Shown: piece by piece, positions 7,744-16,113 of the stretch
Layout of the letters: each line of letters begins with the position of its first letter
How positions within the stretch are numbered: the stretch's first letter is position 1
Assembly: GCA_947476045.1 (NCBI GenBank)
Contig: CANJNZ010000027.1
Location: forward strand, 1 to 48,961
Length of the DNA stretch: 48,961 nucleotides
Reading direction: 5' to 3'
From: Chthoniobacteraceae bacterium
GTDB lineage: Bacteria; Verrucomicrobiota; Verrucomicrobiia; Chthoniobacterales; Chthoniobacteraceae
Notes under the pieces: generated by a model
Databases searched by the model: none
Seen by the model: only the letters and a program-made list of their open reading frames with translations
Told to the model about the DNA's origin: nothing
Program-made: the position numbers and the translations under genes

Positions 7744-9126
7744 CTAAACAAAGATGTCCTTGATGACGGTGCCGCTCACGTCTGTGAGCCGGAAGTCGCG
7801 ACCCGCATAGTTGAACGTCAGCTTTTCGTGGTTCAGCCCAAGCATCGCGAGGATGGTTGCGTGCAGGTCGTGGATTTGCACTTTGTTCGTCACCGCTTCG
7901 TAGCCGTATTCGTCCGTTTCGCCGTAGCTCGTGCCGCCCTTTGTGCCGCCGCCAGCCATCCAAAGCGTGAAGCCTTTGTTGTTGTGGTCGCGTCCGTCGC
8001 CGCCTTGCGCATGAGGAGTGCGACCAAACTCACCGCTCCACACAACGAGCGTATCCTTCAACAAGCCGCGTTGTTTTAAATCCGTGAGCAGCCCTGCGAT
8101 GGGCGTGTCCACCTCGCGGGCGTTGCGCTCGATGGCAGTGGTGAGGTTGAAATGCTGATCCCAATTCCCATGTGTGACCTCCACGAAGCGCACGCCGGAT
8201 TCCACAAGCTTGCGGGCAAGCAGGCACTTTCGGCCCATGTCGTCACTTGCACCGCCGATCCCATAGAGTTTCCTGGTCGCCTCGGTCTCCTTGGTGAGAT
8301 CCATCACGGCGGGCATCTGACTTTGCATCTTAAATGCGAGTTCGTAGCTCTCGATGACGCCTTCGATTTCCGGGTTGTATTTGTCACGTCGCAGCGCCTC
8401 GCGGTTCAATGTCTGGATGAGTTCCAACTCGGCGCGCTGCGCCGTGGGGCTGAGTGTTCCTTCGATATTTCTCACCTGCGCGTTGGCGATGCTCCGATTA
8501 TCCGAGCCTATGCGCGTGGCCTGATAGATCGCCGGAAGAAACGCGCTGCCGTAATTCTGTGCTCCGCCGAAACCGGAAGGCGGAGCGATGGTAATGAAGC
8601 CGGGCAGGTTTTCGTTTGTAGTCCCGAGGCCGTAGAGCGCCCATGCGCCGAGCGATGGTCGCACGAATTGCGAGTTTCCCGTGTGCAGCTTGACCATCGC
8701 CTGCGGATGCGCCGGCACGTCCGTTTGCATCGAGCGCACAAGGCACATCTCGTCTGCATGTTGCGCCACTCCGGGGAAGAGATCGGAAATCCACAGACCG
8801 CTTTTGCCCCTCTGTTGAAATTTCCATTTCGATCCGAGAAGTTTGGTGCCCGGTCGTTTTCCCGGTTTGTCGTTGTCGGCGGTGAGCTTTGGTTTGTAGT
8901 CGAACGTATCCACGTGTGACGGCCCGCCGCGCATACACAGAAAGATCACACGCTTCGCCCGTGCAGGGAAATGTGTCGCCTTGGGCGCGAGCGGTGCCTC
9001 CACTGCGCGGGCTTTGCTGGCAGCGAGCCCGGAAAAGGCCAGCCAGCCAAATCCGCAGGAGAGTGTTTGCAGCACGTCACGGCGTGTGACGAGCGGGGTG
9101 ATGTGGCCGCAGGAATTGGCATTCAT
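7744..9126 (-). CDS. DUF1501 protein with Tat-like signal (copy 2)
   Basis: A 460-residue paralogue of the gene at 6302-7732. The N-terminus has a twin-arginine motif (TRRDVLQTLSCG) and hydrophobic core ending near ASKARA. Shared landmarks include KRVIFLCMRGGPSHVDTFDY, RPSLGAWALYGLG, VVWSGEFGRTPH and [12 protein letters not shown]. In this family the conserved Asp and His in the phosphatase/sulfatase-like fold could bind metal, but activity is unproven. The 3' ends of the two genes are so alike (GRDFRLTDV in both) that the DNA around 7669-7805 forms an imperfect inverted repeat, and the two mRNAs would be partly complementary. The nearest upstream gene is the SWIB gene, separated by the terminator at 9205-9243, so this gene should have its own promoter. 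Confidence 0.9.
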   Translation of the reverse strand: MNANSCGHITPLVTRRDVLQTLSCGFGWLAFSGLAASKARAVEAPLAPKATHFPARAKRVIFLCMRGGPSHVDTFDYKPKLTADNDKPGKRPGTKLLGSKWKFQQRGKSGLWISDLFPGVAQHADEMCLVRSMQTDVPAHPQAMVKLHTGNSQFVRPSLGAWALYGLGTTNENLPGFITIAPPSGFGGAQNYGSAFLPAIYQATRIGSDNRSIANAQVRNIEGTLSPTAQRAELELIQTLNREALRRDKYNPEIEGVIESYELAFKMQSQMPAVMDLTKETEATRKLYGIGGASDDMGRKCLLARKLVESGVRFVEVTHGNWDQHFNLTTAIERNAREVDTPIAGLLTDLKQRGLLKDTLVVWSGEFGRTPHAQGGDGRDHNNKGFTLWMAGGGTKGGTSYGETDEYGYEAVTNKVQIHDLHATILAMLGLNHEKLTFNYAGRDFRLTDVSGTVIKDIFV

Positions 9127-9204
9127 AACTGGTGATGAAACTCACATCGGAAGCGAAGGTTTCTAAAAATAGAGAAACAGGTTCATCCCTCCATCAATCA
9201 GGGC

Positions 9205-9243
9205 AAAAAAAGAGGGCGTGTTGTTTCCAACACGCCCTCTTTT
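9205..9243 (-). terminator. Rho-independent terminator after the SWIB gene
   Basis: A 13-bp perfect stem (9211-9223 with 9228-9240) around a TTTC loop, extended to 16 bp by flanking A/T pairs, with A-runs on one side and T-runs on the other. Read leftwards it starts 23 bases after the SWIB stop codon and ends in a run of six T. The symmetry means it would also stop plus-strand transcription. Confidence 0.92.
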
Positions 9244-9265
9244 GAGTGAATATTACGCGTTAAGC

Positions 9266-9568
9266 TTACTTGACGTGCTTCGAGACGAGCTTGGTCATCT
9301 CAAACATCGAAACCTGCTTCTTGCCGTTGAAGATCACTTTCAGCGCGTCATCCGCGTTGATCATGGTGCGCTTCTTGGCGTCCTGCAGTTTGTTCTTTTT
9401 GATGTATTCCCACAGTTTCTTCGTGAGCGGGCCGCGTGCGAGCGGCTTGGAGCCCACGATGAGTGAGAGCGCGGCGTCCGGCTGGACGGGCTTCATCAAA
9501 GCGGGATTCGCTTTACGTTTGGTTTTTGTGGCGGGTTTTTTTGCTTTGGATTTTTTGGGTGTAGGCAT
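9266..9568 (-). CDS. Stand-alone SWIB/MDM2-domain protein
   Basis: A 100-residue protein with a lysine-rich N-terminal tail (about residues 1-28; Lys-Lys, Lys-Arg and Thr-Lys runs) and a SWIB domain over residues 30-100: PDAALSLIVGSKPLARGPLT, KKLWEYIKKNKLQD, RTMINADDALKVIF, SMFEMTKLVSKHV. SWIB domains are characteristic of eukaryotic chromatin remodelers and, among bacteria, of chlamydiae and verrucomicrobia, where they occur as small proteins or fused to topoisomerase I. The basic tail resembles histone-like tails, so a nucleoid role is likely but unproven. It is monocistronic, closed by the terminator at 9205-9243. The upstream gap to the polysaccharide operon is about 115 bp and AT-rich. 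Confidence 0.92.
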   Translation of the reverse strand: MPTPKKSKAKKPATKTKRKANPALMKPVQPDAALSLIVGSKPLARGPLTKKLWEYIKKNKLQDAKKRTMINADDALKVIFNGKKQVSMFEMTKLVSKHVK

Positions 9569-9684
9569 AGCGACGTGACTTCTACATCGCAGCGCGATGG
9601 TGTGTCGAATCTTTAGAGCACTTTTTTAAAGATTTTTTATTGGCTCAAAACCGACCTCAAAGCCGGCTTGTTGTGCAGCGAATG

Positions 9685-10218
9685 CTACATCTTCTCCATC
9701 CGCCATTGTGCAATTTTCATCACTCCATTTTCGCGACGAAAATTGACGCTGAGTTTTGTCTTTGGGCGCTTTTTACATTCCACGATGTAAACGAGCATTC
9801 CGAAGTCTGGGTCGGACGACGATTCCGCGCTGCTTAATGTTTTTGAAAGCACATCGCCAAACTCGTCGTGATAAATACCAATGAAGAGATTCTTAAAAAC
9901 ACGCGAGTCCATCGGTGGTTCGGCCTGTTTGGAGAAGTGAGCGGTAAAACGTGATTCGTCCTTCGCATTGTAATCAGCGAGAGCGTCGGCGAGCACTGCC
10001 TCCATTTCGTGGATTGCGCCATGTGTGGCGGCGTCCGTTTGTGTCGGAGTTGCTGCCGATTGTTGCTCCTGTTTTCCGCTCCGCGGCCAGAGGACGATGG
10101 CAATGAGCACGATGTTGGCAGCGGCGATACACAAAAATAAATCGCTGACTTTACGCGCCAGTTTCTTTGCCTCGGGCGTGTTGGGCTGAATGTCTGACAT
10201 CGCGTGCGGTGTAGCCAT
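9685..10218 (-). CDS. Hypothetical single-span membrane protein, last gene of polysaccharide operon
   Basis: A 177-residue protein with a short cytoplasmic N-terminus, one membrane segment (LFLCIAAANIVLIAIVLWP, about residues 27-45) and a periplasmic domain with a glutamine/threonine-rich linker. A second possible start is the Met at residue 7 (MSDIQPN). The C-terminal half (HEMEAVLADALADYNAKDES to the end) resembles a small ligand-binding or SnoaL/NTF2-like domain in outline, but this is only an impression. It abuts the glycosyltransferase stop exactly (10218/10219), so it belongs to the polysaccharide operon and may assist export or assembly. Family not recognised. Confidence 0.7.
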   Translation of the reverse strand: MATPHAMSDIQPNTPEAKKLARKVSDLFLCIAAANIVLIAIVLWPRSGKQEQQSAATPTQTDAATHGAIHEMEAVLADALADYNAKDESRFTAHFSKQAEPPMDSRVFKNLFIGIYHDEFGDVLSKTLSSAESSSDPDFGMLVYIVECKKRPKTKLSVNFRRENGVMKIAQWRMEKM

Positions 10219-11220
10219 TTATAGTGAGGCGTAAAGTTCCGCGTAGCGCGGGGCGAGCACGTTCCAGTCGTAATTAGCGAGCGCCCATTCGGCAAGTGAC
10301 ATGCGTTGCGCAGGCGACGGGCGTGTTTGAAAAAAAGCGCTGAGAACCGTGCGAACACTTTCGACGAGTGGCTCGCAGATGAAGCCGCGTTGTGCGAGTG
10401 GGCTGGCCCAAGGGGTGGCTGTCGTAGTGAGCACGGTGGTGCCGCACTGGCAGGCTTCAAGCACGGCGAGACCGAAATTTTCAGAGTGTGTCGGCAGGCA
10501 AAATAAATCTGCTCCTTGTAAATAGGCCCAGCGATCGTCGCCCCATATCGCACCACGCCATTGGATTTGTGGGAGGCTCGCAGCGTTTTGATTCGCGAAG
10601 TTACGGCACTGCGCTGCGTAGGCAGGGTGCTCCTCGGGGCCGACAATGACGAGGCGGGTGCGCACGGGCAGCGGGATTTTCGTGAGCGCCTTGAGCAGTA
10701 GATCGAGTCCCTTCTTTTTGTGAATGCGCGAGAGGAAGAGCAGCACCGTTTCGTCGTCGGACCAGCCGAGCTTCGCGCGGGCTGCGGCGTAATCGGGTCG
10801 CGCGTCACCCGTGAGGCCGAGCGGCAGAGCGGCGATTCGTGTTCGCGGGAAAAAGCGCAACAGACGATCCGCCTCGGTCTTCGCCGTGGCGAGTATGCAG
10901 GAAGTGCGACGCGTCCATCGCTTCTCGATGAGGTGCCAGTATGGAAGTTTCTTCCAACGTTTGTGCATCCACGCCCACGGCTCCAGCATTCCGTGCGGAC
11001 TGACGACACACGGCACGCCAAGCGCGCGGTATCGGCGTGCGAGCGATGGGAACCCCGGTTGCCACATTCCGTGGAAATGCGCTGCGTCTGCAACTCCGGC
11101 GGGGGGATTCACTTCGACTGTGTGGCCGAGTGTTTCCATCGCTCGTTGCATACTGCGGATTGCTGCGTCGAGTCCGCCGAATTTTTGCGCCGCTGGTGGT
11201 TCGTGAAAGTGCAGCTTCAT
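10219..11220 (-). CDS. Glycosyltransferase, GT4 (group 1) family
   Basis: A 333-residue GT-B enzyme, slightly short for GT4. The N-terminal domain carries HFHGMWQPGF and VSPHGMLEPWAW, typical of the acceptor-side Rossmann fold. The C-terminal domain carries LLFLSRIHKKKGLDLLLKAL and the nucleotide-sugar block LFCLPTHSENFGLAVLEACQ with the conserved E-x7-E spacing. It transfers a sugar from a nucleotide donor to a growing glycan, probably at the cytoplasmic face. The start (ATG, 11220) overlaps the previous stop as ATGA, so translation is coupled. Donor and linkage cannot be read from sequence. Confidence 0.92.
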   Translation of the reverse strand: MKLHFHEPPAAQKFGGLDAAIRSMQRAMETLGHTVEVNPPAGVADAAHFHGMWQPGFPSLARRYRALGVPCVVSPHGMLEPWAWMHKRWKKLPYWHLIEKRWTRRTSCILATAKTEADRLLRFFPRTRIAALPLGLTGDARPDYAAARAKLGWSDDETVLLFLSRIHKKKGLDLLLKALTKIPLPVRTRLVIVGPEEHPAYAAQCRNFANQNAASLPQIQWRGAIWGDDRWAYLQGADLFCLPTHSENFGLAVLEACQCGTTVLTTTATPWASPLAQRGFICEPLVESVRTVLSAFFQTRPSPAQRMSLAEWALANYDWNVLAPRYAELYASL

Positions 11221-12353
11221 TTTCGCGCCTCTACGTAGAGCGTTTCGTAGCGGGTTGCCATCGTGTCGAAAGAAAAGCAGCTCTCCGCAAGCTGGCGTGC
11301 GTTTCTGCCGAGTGAGTTCAGTCGTGCCGGGTCTGTAAGAACTTCAGCCCATGCTCCATCATCGCCGATGGAAATGGAATTTGTCGCATCGAGAAAAGGC
11401 ATCTCCGCCAGAAGATTGGGTGTGATTGCGCAGGGAAGTCCGGCGCTGAGTGCTTCGAGAATCGCGAGCGGCAGGCCCTCGAATTCCGCTGTGTGAAGAA
11501 ACACGTCTGCCGCGAATAAAAATTCAGAGACACTACGCTGCCAGCCGACGCGACGGACGTAGCCAAGTGGCGCGGCACGCGCGTCCCATTCTTTGGAAAG
11601 CGCACCATCGCCGACCCATATAAAGCGCGCGTGCGGTAGGTGGGCGTGAATTCTTGCAGCGAGATCGAGAAAGACGAAGGGGCGCTTTTGCGGAACGAGT
11701 CGGCCCACGGCGGCGATGAGCAATTCATTTGCGGCGATGCCAAGCTCTGCTCGTTTTGCGATGCGGGCCGCAGGCTTTTTTCCGAGGTCGTAAAGTTCGA
11801 CGCCGTTGGCGATCGCATGGATTCGCTCATTGCGTTCGAGAAAACTGCGCAGGTCATTCGCACGCTCATCGAGCACGCAGACCATTGCGCCCTTGTAGGC
11901 TTCCAGCGCGTGGTGTGCGATCCTGTCGCGCAGCCACGCGAGCGATGCTTTGAGGTAGGCGGCGGTCTGGCTGAGGTGAATCGTGCAGATGCTCGGGCAT
12001 TTCGACAGCGTCGCTGCGCGTAGTAAATCGAGACCGTCTTCGAGGTTCTGTTTATTGACGTGGATGACATCCGGATGCAGCGCCATCCACTCGGCTGCGA
12101 TGCGTCTGGCTCCGCTGTAATTTAGAAAACTGGCGAGGCTGCGGGTGCGGTGGTCGTAGGTGTTTGTGTATTCGGAACGGACAACAGCGCCCACTTCCGT
12201 GAAGAGCGCAGCGAGTTCGTCCATACGGGGATGCGATGAGGCCCAGAGCGTGACTTCATGGCTGCGTCGCACGAGCGAGCGGGCCAGGTAGAGGAGGTAA
12301 ATTTCCCCTCCACCGCGCGAACCGCTGCTGCTGCTGACGAGAAGGATTTTCAT
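11217..12353 (-). CDS. Glycosyltransferase, GT4 (group 1) family
   Basis: A 378-residue GT-B enzyme from the ATG at 12353. That start is preferred over the frame extension to 12410 because it sits in an ATGA overlap with the preceding gene and opens a normal first strand (MKILLVSSSSGSRGGGEIYL), including the glycine-rich loop of this family. Later blocks are VIHVNKQNLEDGLDLLRA, AVGRLVPQKRPFVFLDLAAR and FLHTAEFEGLPLAILEALSA, the donor-binding E-x7-E region. It is one of four GT4 genes in the operon. Role: one step of repeat-unit assembly of a surface polysaccharide (inference from context). Confidence 0.92.
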   Translation of the reverse strand: MKILLVSSSSGSRGGGEIYLLYLARSLVRRSHEVTLWASSHPRMDELAALFTEVGAVVRSEYTNTYDHRTRSLASFLNYSGARRIAAEWMALHPDVIHVNKQNLEDGLDLLRAATLSKCPSICTIHLSQTAAYLKASLAWLRDRIAHHALEAYKGAMVCVLDERANDLRSFLERNERIHAIANGVELYDLGKKPAARIAKRAELGIAANELLIAAVGRLVPQKRPFVFLDLAARIHAHLPHARFIWVGDGALSKEWDARAAPLGYVRRVGWQRSVSEFLFAADVFLHTAEFEGLPLAILEALSAGLPCAITPNLLAEMPFLDATNSISIGDDGAWAEVLTDPARLNSLGRNARQLAESCFSFDTMATRYETLYVEARK

Positions 12354-13417
12354 TTGCAGACAGTCTTCAGAGCGCTTGCCCATCGCTCTGCTCCTTTGGC
12401 TGGATGCCACTGCGCAGCGAGGGCGCGGGAACTGGCGGACATTTTCTCGCAGAGTGAAGGCATGGCGATGAAGCGGTGCATCGTTTCGCCGAGAGCGTTG
12501 GTATTTCCGGCAGAAAAACGAAAGCCGTTTTCATTTTCGAGGACGAGGTCGTGCGCTGCGCCGACCTGATCACTGACGATGATCGGCAAGCCCGCGCCGA
12601 GCGCTTGATTCACGACGACGCCCCAACCGTCGTAGCGGCTCGGCAGGACGAAGACATCCGTCTGTGCAAAATATTTTGGCAGTGCATCAGGCGATTGGAA
12701 ACCTTCGTAGCGAATACGTGAGCGCACGTTTTCTGGAAGTGTAGCGAGCAAATGAGGCAATTCGGCCTCGCGTCCGATGAGCATGAGGCGCGAGTTTTCC
12801 GGCAGAGTTGCAAATGCGGAGAGTAACTGATCGAGACCTTTGCGTGCGATCATCTGCCCGCAAAAAAGGAATGTTGTCGTGCCGGGATCGCGCGGGGGGC
12901 GCGGGGCGTCGAGGAAGGGCTGAATCGCGCAGTGGTAAGGGATGTTGAATACGGGCGTGTTTGGAAAACGTATTGCGTAGTCGCGTTCGGCCCAGGTGCC
13001 AATGGCAGCGATGCCGGAAGCACGATGAAGCGGTTTGGTGAGCATGTCGTGTTTGCGCGAACGTGGGCCGAGTTTTTCGCCCCAAAACATCCAGCGTGCA
13101 TTGCGGAGTTTTGCGCGCATGAGCCACTGGCCGGTGACGGACATGATGGTGTTACAGACAATCACATCGTAGTTGCGTGGGCAGGGGAGTCGCCAGTTCA
13201 CATGCACGCGCGCATGGCCGAAGCGGAAATGGAAACCGGGGATGTAGCTTTCGTGAGCGGTCAGCGGGCGCTCGGGCCATGGCGAATCAGCGGCGCCTTT
13301 CTCCATGTAAAAAATGTGCGGCTCAACGTCATCACGCGCAGCAAGAGCAGCGAAAAGATCGCGTTGATAAGGCGAAGGGAGAACGCTGACGAATGCGACG
13401 CGGATGGGCTTGCTCAC
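12350..13417 (-). CDS. Glycosyltransferase, GT4 (group 1) family, GTG start
   Basis: A 355-residue GT-B enzyme starting at a GTG (13417-13415), three bases after the polymerase stop. The N-terminus, VAFVSVLPSPYQRDLFAALA, is the family pattern for enzymes that act on a polyprenol-linked acceptor. The C-terminal domain shows FLFCGQMIARKGLDQLLSAF and VFVLPSRYDGWGVVVNQALG, where the usual acidic residue of the donor motif is replaced by a Y-D-G-W-G-V-V-V-N variant seen in a GT4 subgroup. The stop is shared with the next start as ATGA. It belongs to the polysaccharide operon; the sugar is unknown. Confidence 0.9.
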   Translation of the reverse strand: MSKPIRVAFVSVLPSPYQRDLFAALAARDDVEPHIFYMEKGAADSPWPERPLTAHESYIPGFHFRFGHARVHVNWRLPCPRNYDVIVCNTIMSVTGQWLMRAKLRNARWMFWGEKLGPRSRKHDMLTKPLHRASGIAAIGTWAERDYAIRFPNTPVFNIPYHCAIQPFLDAPRPPRDPGTTTFLFCGQMIARKGLDQLLSAFATLPENSRLMLIGREAELPHLLATLPENVRSRIRYEGFQSPDALPKYFAQTDVFVLPSRYDGWGVVVNQALGAGLPIIVSDQVGAAHDLVLENENGFRFSAGNTNALGETMHRFIAMPSLCEKMSASSRALAAQWHPAKGAERWASALKTVCK

Positions 13418-13420
13418 AAA

Positions 13421-14986
13421 TTACGTGGGGCTGGGCGGGCGTTGCGCTGGCGGCGGGCGAAATTGCGGACGAGGTGGAGGGCGGCGTGCGAGAACTTTGC
13501 GCGCACCCTTGAGCAGAAAGTGCCCCGCGAGGATGCCGGCAGCGGGAGTCAGCAGGGCGGTGGTGAGAACGAATGTAGAGCGCATTGTGATCACGACGGC
13601 AAAGAAGCCGGACGAGTAAATGAGGATGCCCAGTTCGGAATTTTGTGCGGAGGCGAGTCGGCTCCACCAGCCTGCGAGCATCCCGAGAACGATGCCCTGA
13701 ATGAGCACGGCGAGCATACCACCAGACATATATCCTTCGCCAACGAACGTGCATGAAATGGTAAGCCCTTTGAGTTGGAAGAGGCTTTGCTCCAGATTCA
13801 CCGAAAGTCCCGCAGGCTTGCCGGGCCAGATTGCGCGCGGGATGGGACGGATGACGGCGAGATAGGGGATTTCAAAGCCGAGATATTTTCCACCATTTTG
13901 CTCCGGGAAAAAACCAACGATCTTTGTAATCGAGAGAAGGTTGTCGTCTACGAACACGGACTGTGTCTGGCGGTTGACGTAAGTCTTGTATTCTCCCTTC
14001 CACCAATTCGTGAAGCCGACGCTTCTCATTTCGAGCATGGCTTTTGTCGAGAGCGCCATTGCAGCTGCGCAGATTGTGAAAATGAGCACGGTTTGCTTTC
14101 GCTTTTGCGCGGGGCAGGCGAAGGCAAATGCGATCATGAAGGTGACCAAGTATGCGCCGAAGAGACTGCGGGTGCCGCTTACGAAACCGTAGAACAGCAC
14201 GAACGCAAATCCGCTAAGTGCAAACAAGAAGTTCACCGCCGAGTATCGCTCGCGCCGTGCGAGCATGAGGCCCATGAGTGGCGGTATGAAATAGAGGAGC
14301 AGGGCGAGTTCGTTGAGCAGCGCTTTCCAGTCGCCGAACTTGCCGCGTCCCCACGGCTGGTTGAAGCGCGGCTTCATCATGTCCTCGAACATCTTGGAGA
14401 TATTGAAACCTTCCGCGAGGAGCATGTGGAAAATGCCTAGGAAAAATGACGCCCAAAAAAGTGTGACGATCCAATTCGCCGGAACATCGCGGGTCATGAT
14501 TGCTTGGAACGGCTGCTTTCCGCGCGGTGCGAGATGGCGCCCGATCATGATGCCGGCGATGCCGGTGATCACGGCGTAGAGCGCCAGTTCGGTGAGGCTG
14601 AGGAAGCGCATGTCCTTGTCGAAATACGGCTGACGGAAAAGGAACTCGTAAAGCGTGAGATAGTAGAACGCCAGTATGCCGACGAGATCCGCGCGGATGA
14701 CATTCTTTAGGCCGCTGCGCAGCTCAAATGCAAAGCTGGCTAACAGTGTAAGACCGACTCCAACTGCGGCAAGATGCGCCATTTCGCTCGGGAGTTTTGA
14801 TGTTCCGCTGGAGATAAAGAATGCGGTGATGATGAAACCGACAATGCCAACGAACGTGGCATCCAAGCGGGGCCATGGCTGGTAGGTTTCTGTGTCAGTT
14901 TGTGCAATTGGATTTTCGTAGCGACGGGCGGGTTGCTGCACTTTTGGTGCAGTTTTGGCGGGTCGGTGCTGGCGGAAAAAATTCAT
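13421..14986 (-). CDS. O-antigen/exopolysaccharide polymerase-like membrane protein (Wzy/EpsG type)
   Basis: A 521-residue polytopic protein from the ATG at 14986, which sits in an ATGA overlap with the preceding gene; the frame extends to 15034 but that part overlaps real coding sequence. About 11-12 membrane segments follow a cytoplasmic N-terminus of about 45 residues. A long extracytoplasmic region with NWWKGEYKTYVNRQ and VIRPIPRAIWPGKPAGLSVN sits where Wzy-type polymerases carry their catalytic loops, and FVSGTRSLFGAYLVT is typical of this class. The C-terminus is proline/arginine-rich. It should polymerise undecaprenyl-linked repeat units in the periplasm. Wzy proteins diverge strongly, so the call rests on topology, loop motif and position among glycosyltransferases. 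Confidence 0.78.
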   Translation of the reverse strand: MNFFRQHRPAKTAPKVQQPARRYENPIAQTDTETYQPWPRLDATFVGIVGFIITAFFISSGTSKLPSEMAHLAAVGVGLTLLASFAFELRSGLKNVIRADLVGILAFYYLTLYEFLFRQPYFDKDMRFLSLTELALYAVITGIAGIMIGRHLAPRGKQPFQAIMTRDVPANWIVTLFWASFFLGIFHMLLAEGFNISKMFEDMMKPRFNQPWGRGKFGDWKALLNELALLLYFIPPLMGLMLARRERYSAVNFLFALSGFAFVLFYGFVSGTRSLFGAYLVTFMIAFAFACPAQKRKQTVLIFTICAAAMALSTKAMLEMRSVGFTNWWKGEYKTYVNRQTQSVFVDDNLLSITKIVGFFPEQNGGKYLGFEIPYLAVIRPIPRAIWPGKPAGLSVNLEQSLFQLKGLTISCTFVGEGYMSGGMLAVLIQGIVLGMLAGWWSRLASAQNSELGILIYSSGFFAVVITMRSTFVLTTALLTPAAGILAGHFLLKGARKVLARRPPPRPQFRPPPAQRPPSPT

Positions 14987-16113
14987 CGGGCTTCCTGACT
15001 TTCTGCAATGAGTGTGCGCGCGCCCGGCGTCCATGTGAAGTGCTCGTTGGTGCGGCTAGGGTGTTCGCTCCACCACGTGAGTTCGGCGGCGAGTGCATCC
15101 GCACTGCCTGTGGAAAAGGTCGAGCCGTTGTCGCGATGACGGACGCAGTCTTTGCCGCCGGTATTGTCACTCACGATGCATGGCAGTCCGCAATTGAGTG
15201 CCTGCGGAACGACGAGACCGAAGCCCTCTTCGAGCGAAGGCAGAACGAGCACGCTGCTGGAGCGCATCCGCTCGGCGAGTTCGGCTTGAGGCATGGTTCC
15301 GTGAAAGTGAAGAGGAGTGGCTCCACAATAGGCATCGAAGTCGCGGGCGACTTCCGCTGAGCGCGAGCCGACAAAGTCCACACGCCAGTCTGGGCGGTTC
15401 ACGAGCGTGAGAGCATCGAGCAAAGTTTTGAGTCCTTTGCGGAGACAGATCTGGCCTGCAAACAGAATGCGAAAATCTCGCGGCGGTTCATCATTATCCC
15501 TGCGCTTGAAAACATTTGCAGTCGTATCCGCGCCGTAGGGGACGATCCACACGCGCTCACGCGGGATGCCGAGAATCACGAGTTGATCGCGCACGACGGT
15601 GCTGGAGGCGCAGTGATAGTCGGCGAGCTCATACTCTTCGTCTTCGCGCGCGAAATACGCAGCGTCATAGAAGCATTCATCTTCAAGTCGCAGGCCCACG
15701 CGTTCGTATTCAGGGCGCATGATGCAGACGAGATTTCGCACCGGGCCGGTGGCGTGATTGAGCACGGTGCGGATGCCGCGTTTCTTCGCAGCGCGGAATG
15801 TGGCCAGCGCCTGACCAGGCATCGCATGGATGAAATCGCACTCTTCCAAATCGCGCGCAACAGCGGTGTCGAACCCACGATCCTGCCACACGAAGAGCGT
15901 GCGCGGTGCCGGGCGCAGCGATGCGGGAGCATATTTGAGCAGCGCATAGACGATCTTGGTGCGCAGGCTGTGCGTGCGGATGTGCGGGCCTGACGCGGCC
16001 AATTTCCACTCGGGATAGCCGGAATAAAAATGCCCCAGCGCGCCTTCGGCGGCGACTGCGCGCGCGAGCGGCCACATGTGGCATGGATTGGTGGCGGAAA
16101 ATGAGAGCTTCAT
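14983..16113 (-). CDS. Glycosyltransferase, GT4 (group 1) family
   Basis: A 376-residue GT-B enzyme from the ATG at 16113, which forms an ATGA overlap with the GT2 stop; a frame extension to 16134 is discarded. The acceptor domain has ECDFIHAMPGQALATFRAAK and the variant HATGPVRNLVCIMRPEYERV, a pattern of GT4 enzymes from aquatic bacteria. The donor domain has RILFAGQICLRKGLKTLLDA and VLVLPSLEEGFGLVVPQALN with the conserved E-x7 box. Length is normal. Second gene in the seven-gene operon. Its acceptor is probably the first sugar set by an unlinked priming enzyme, since no priming transferase is in the cluster (inference). Confidence 0.92.
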   Translation of the reverse strand: MKLSFSATNPCHMWPLARAVAAEGALGHFYSGYPEWKLAASGPHIRTHSLRTKIVYALLKYAPASLRPAPRTLFVWQDRGFDTAVARDLEECDFIHAMPGQALATFRAAKKRGIRTVLNHATGPVRNLVCIMRPEYERVGLRLEDECFYDAAYFAREDEEYELADYHCASSTVVRDQLVILGIPRERVWIVPYGADTTANVFKRRDNDEPPRDFRILFAGQICLRKGLKTLLDALTLVNRPDWRVDFVGSRSAEVARDFDAYCGATPLHFHGTMPQAELAERMRSSSVLVLPSLEEGFGLVVPQALNCGLPCIVSDNTGGKDCVRHRDNGSTFSTGSADALAAELTWWSEHPSRTNEHFTWTPGARTLIAESQEAR

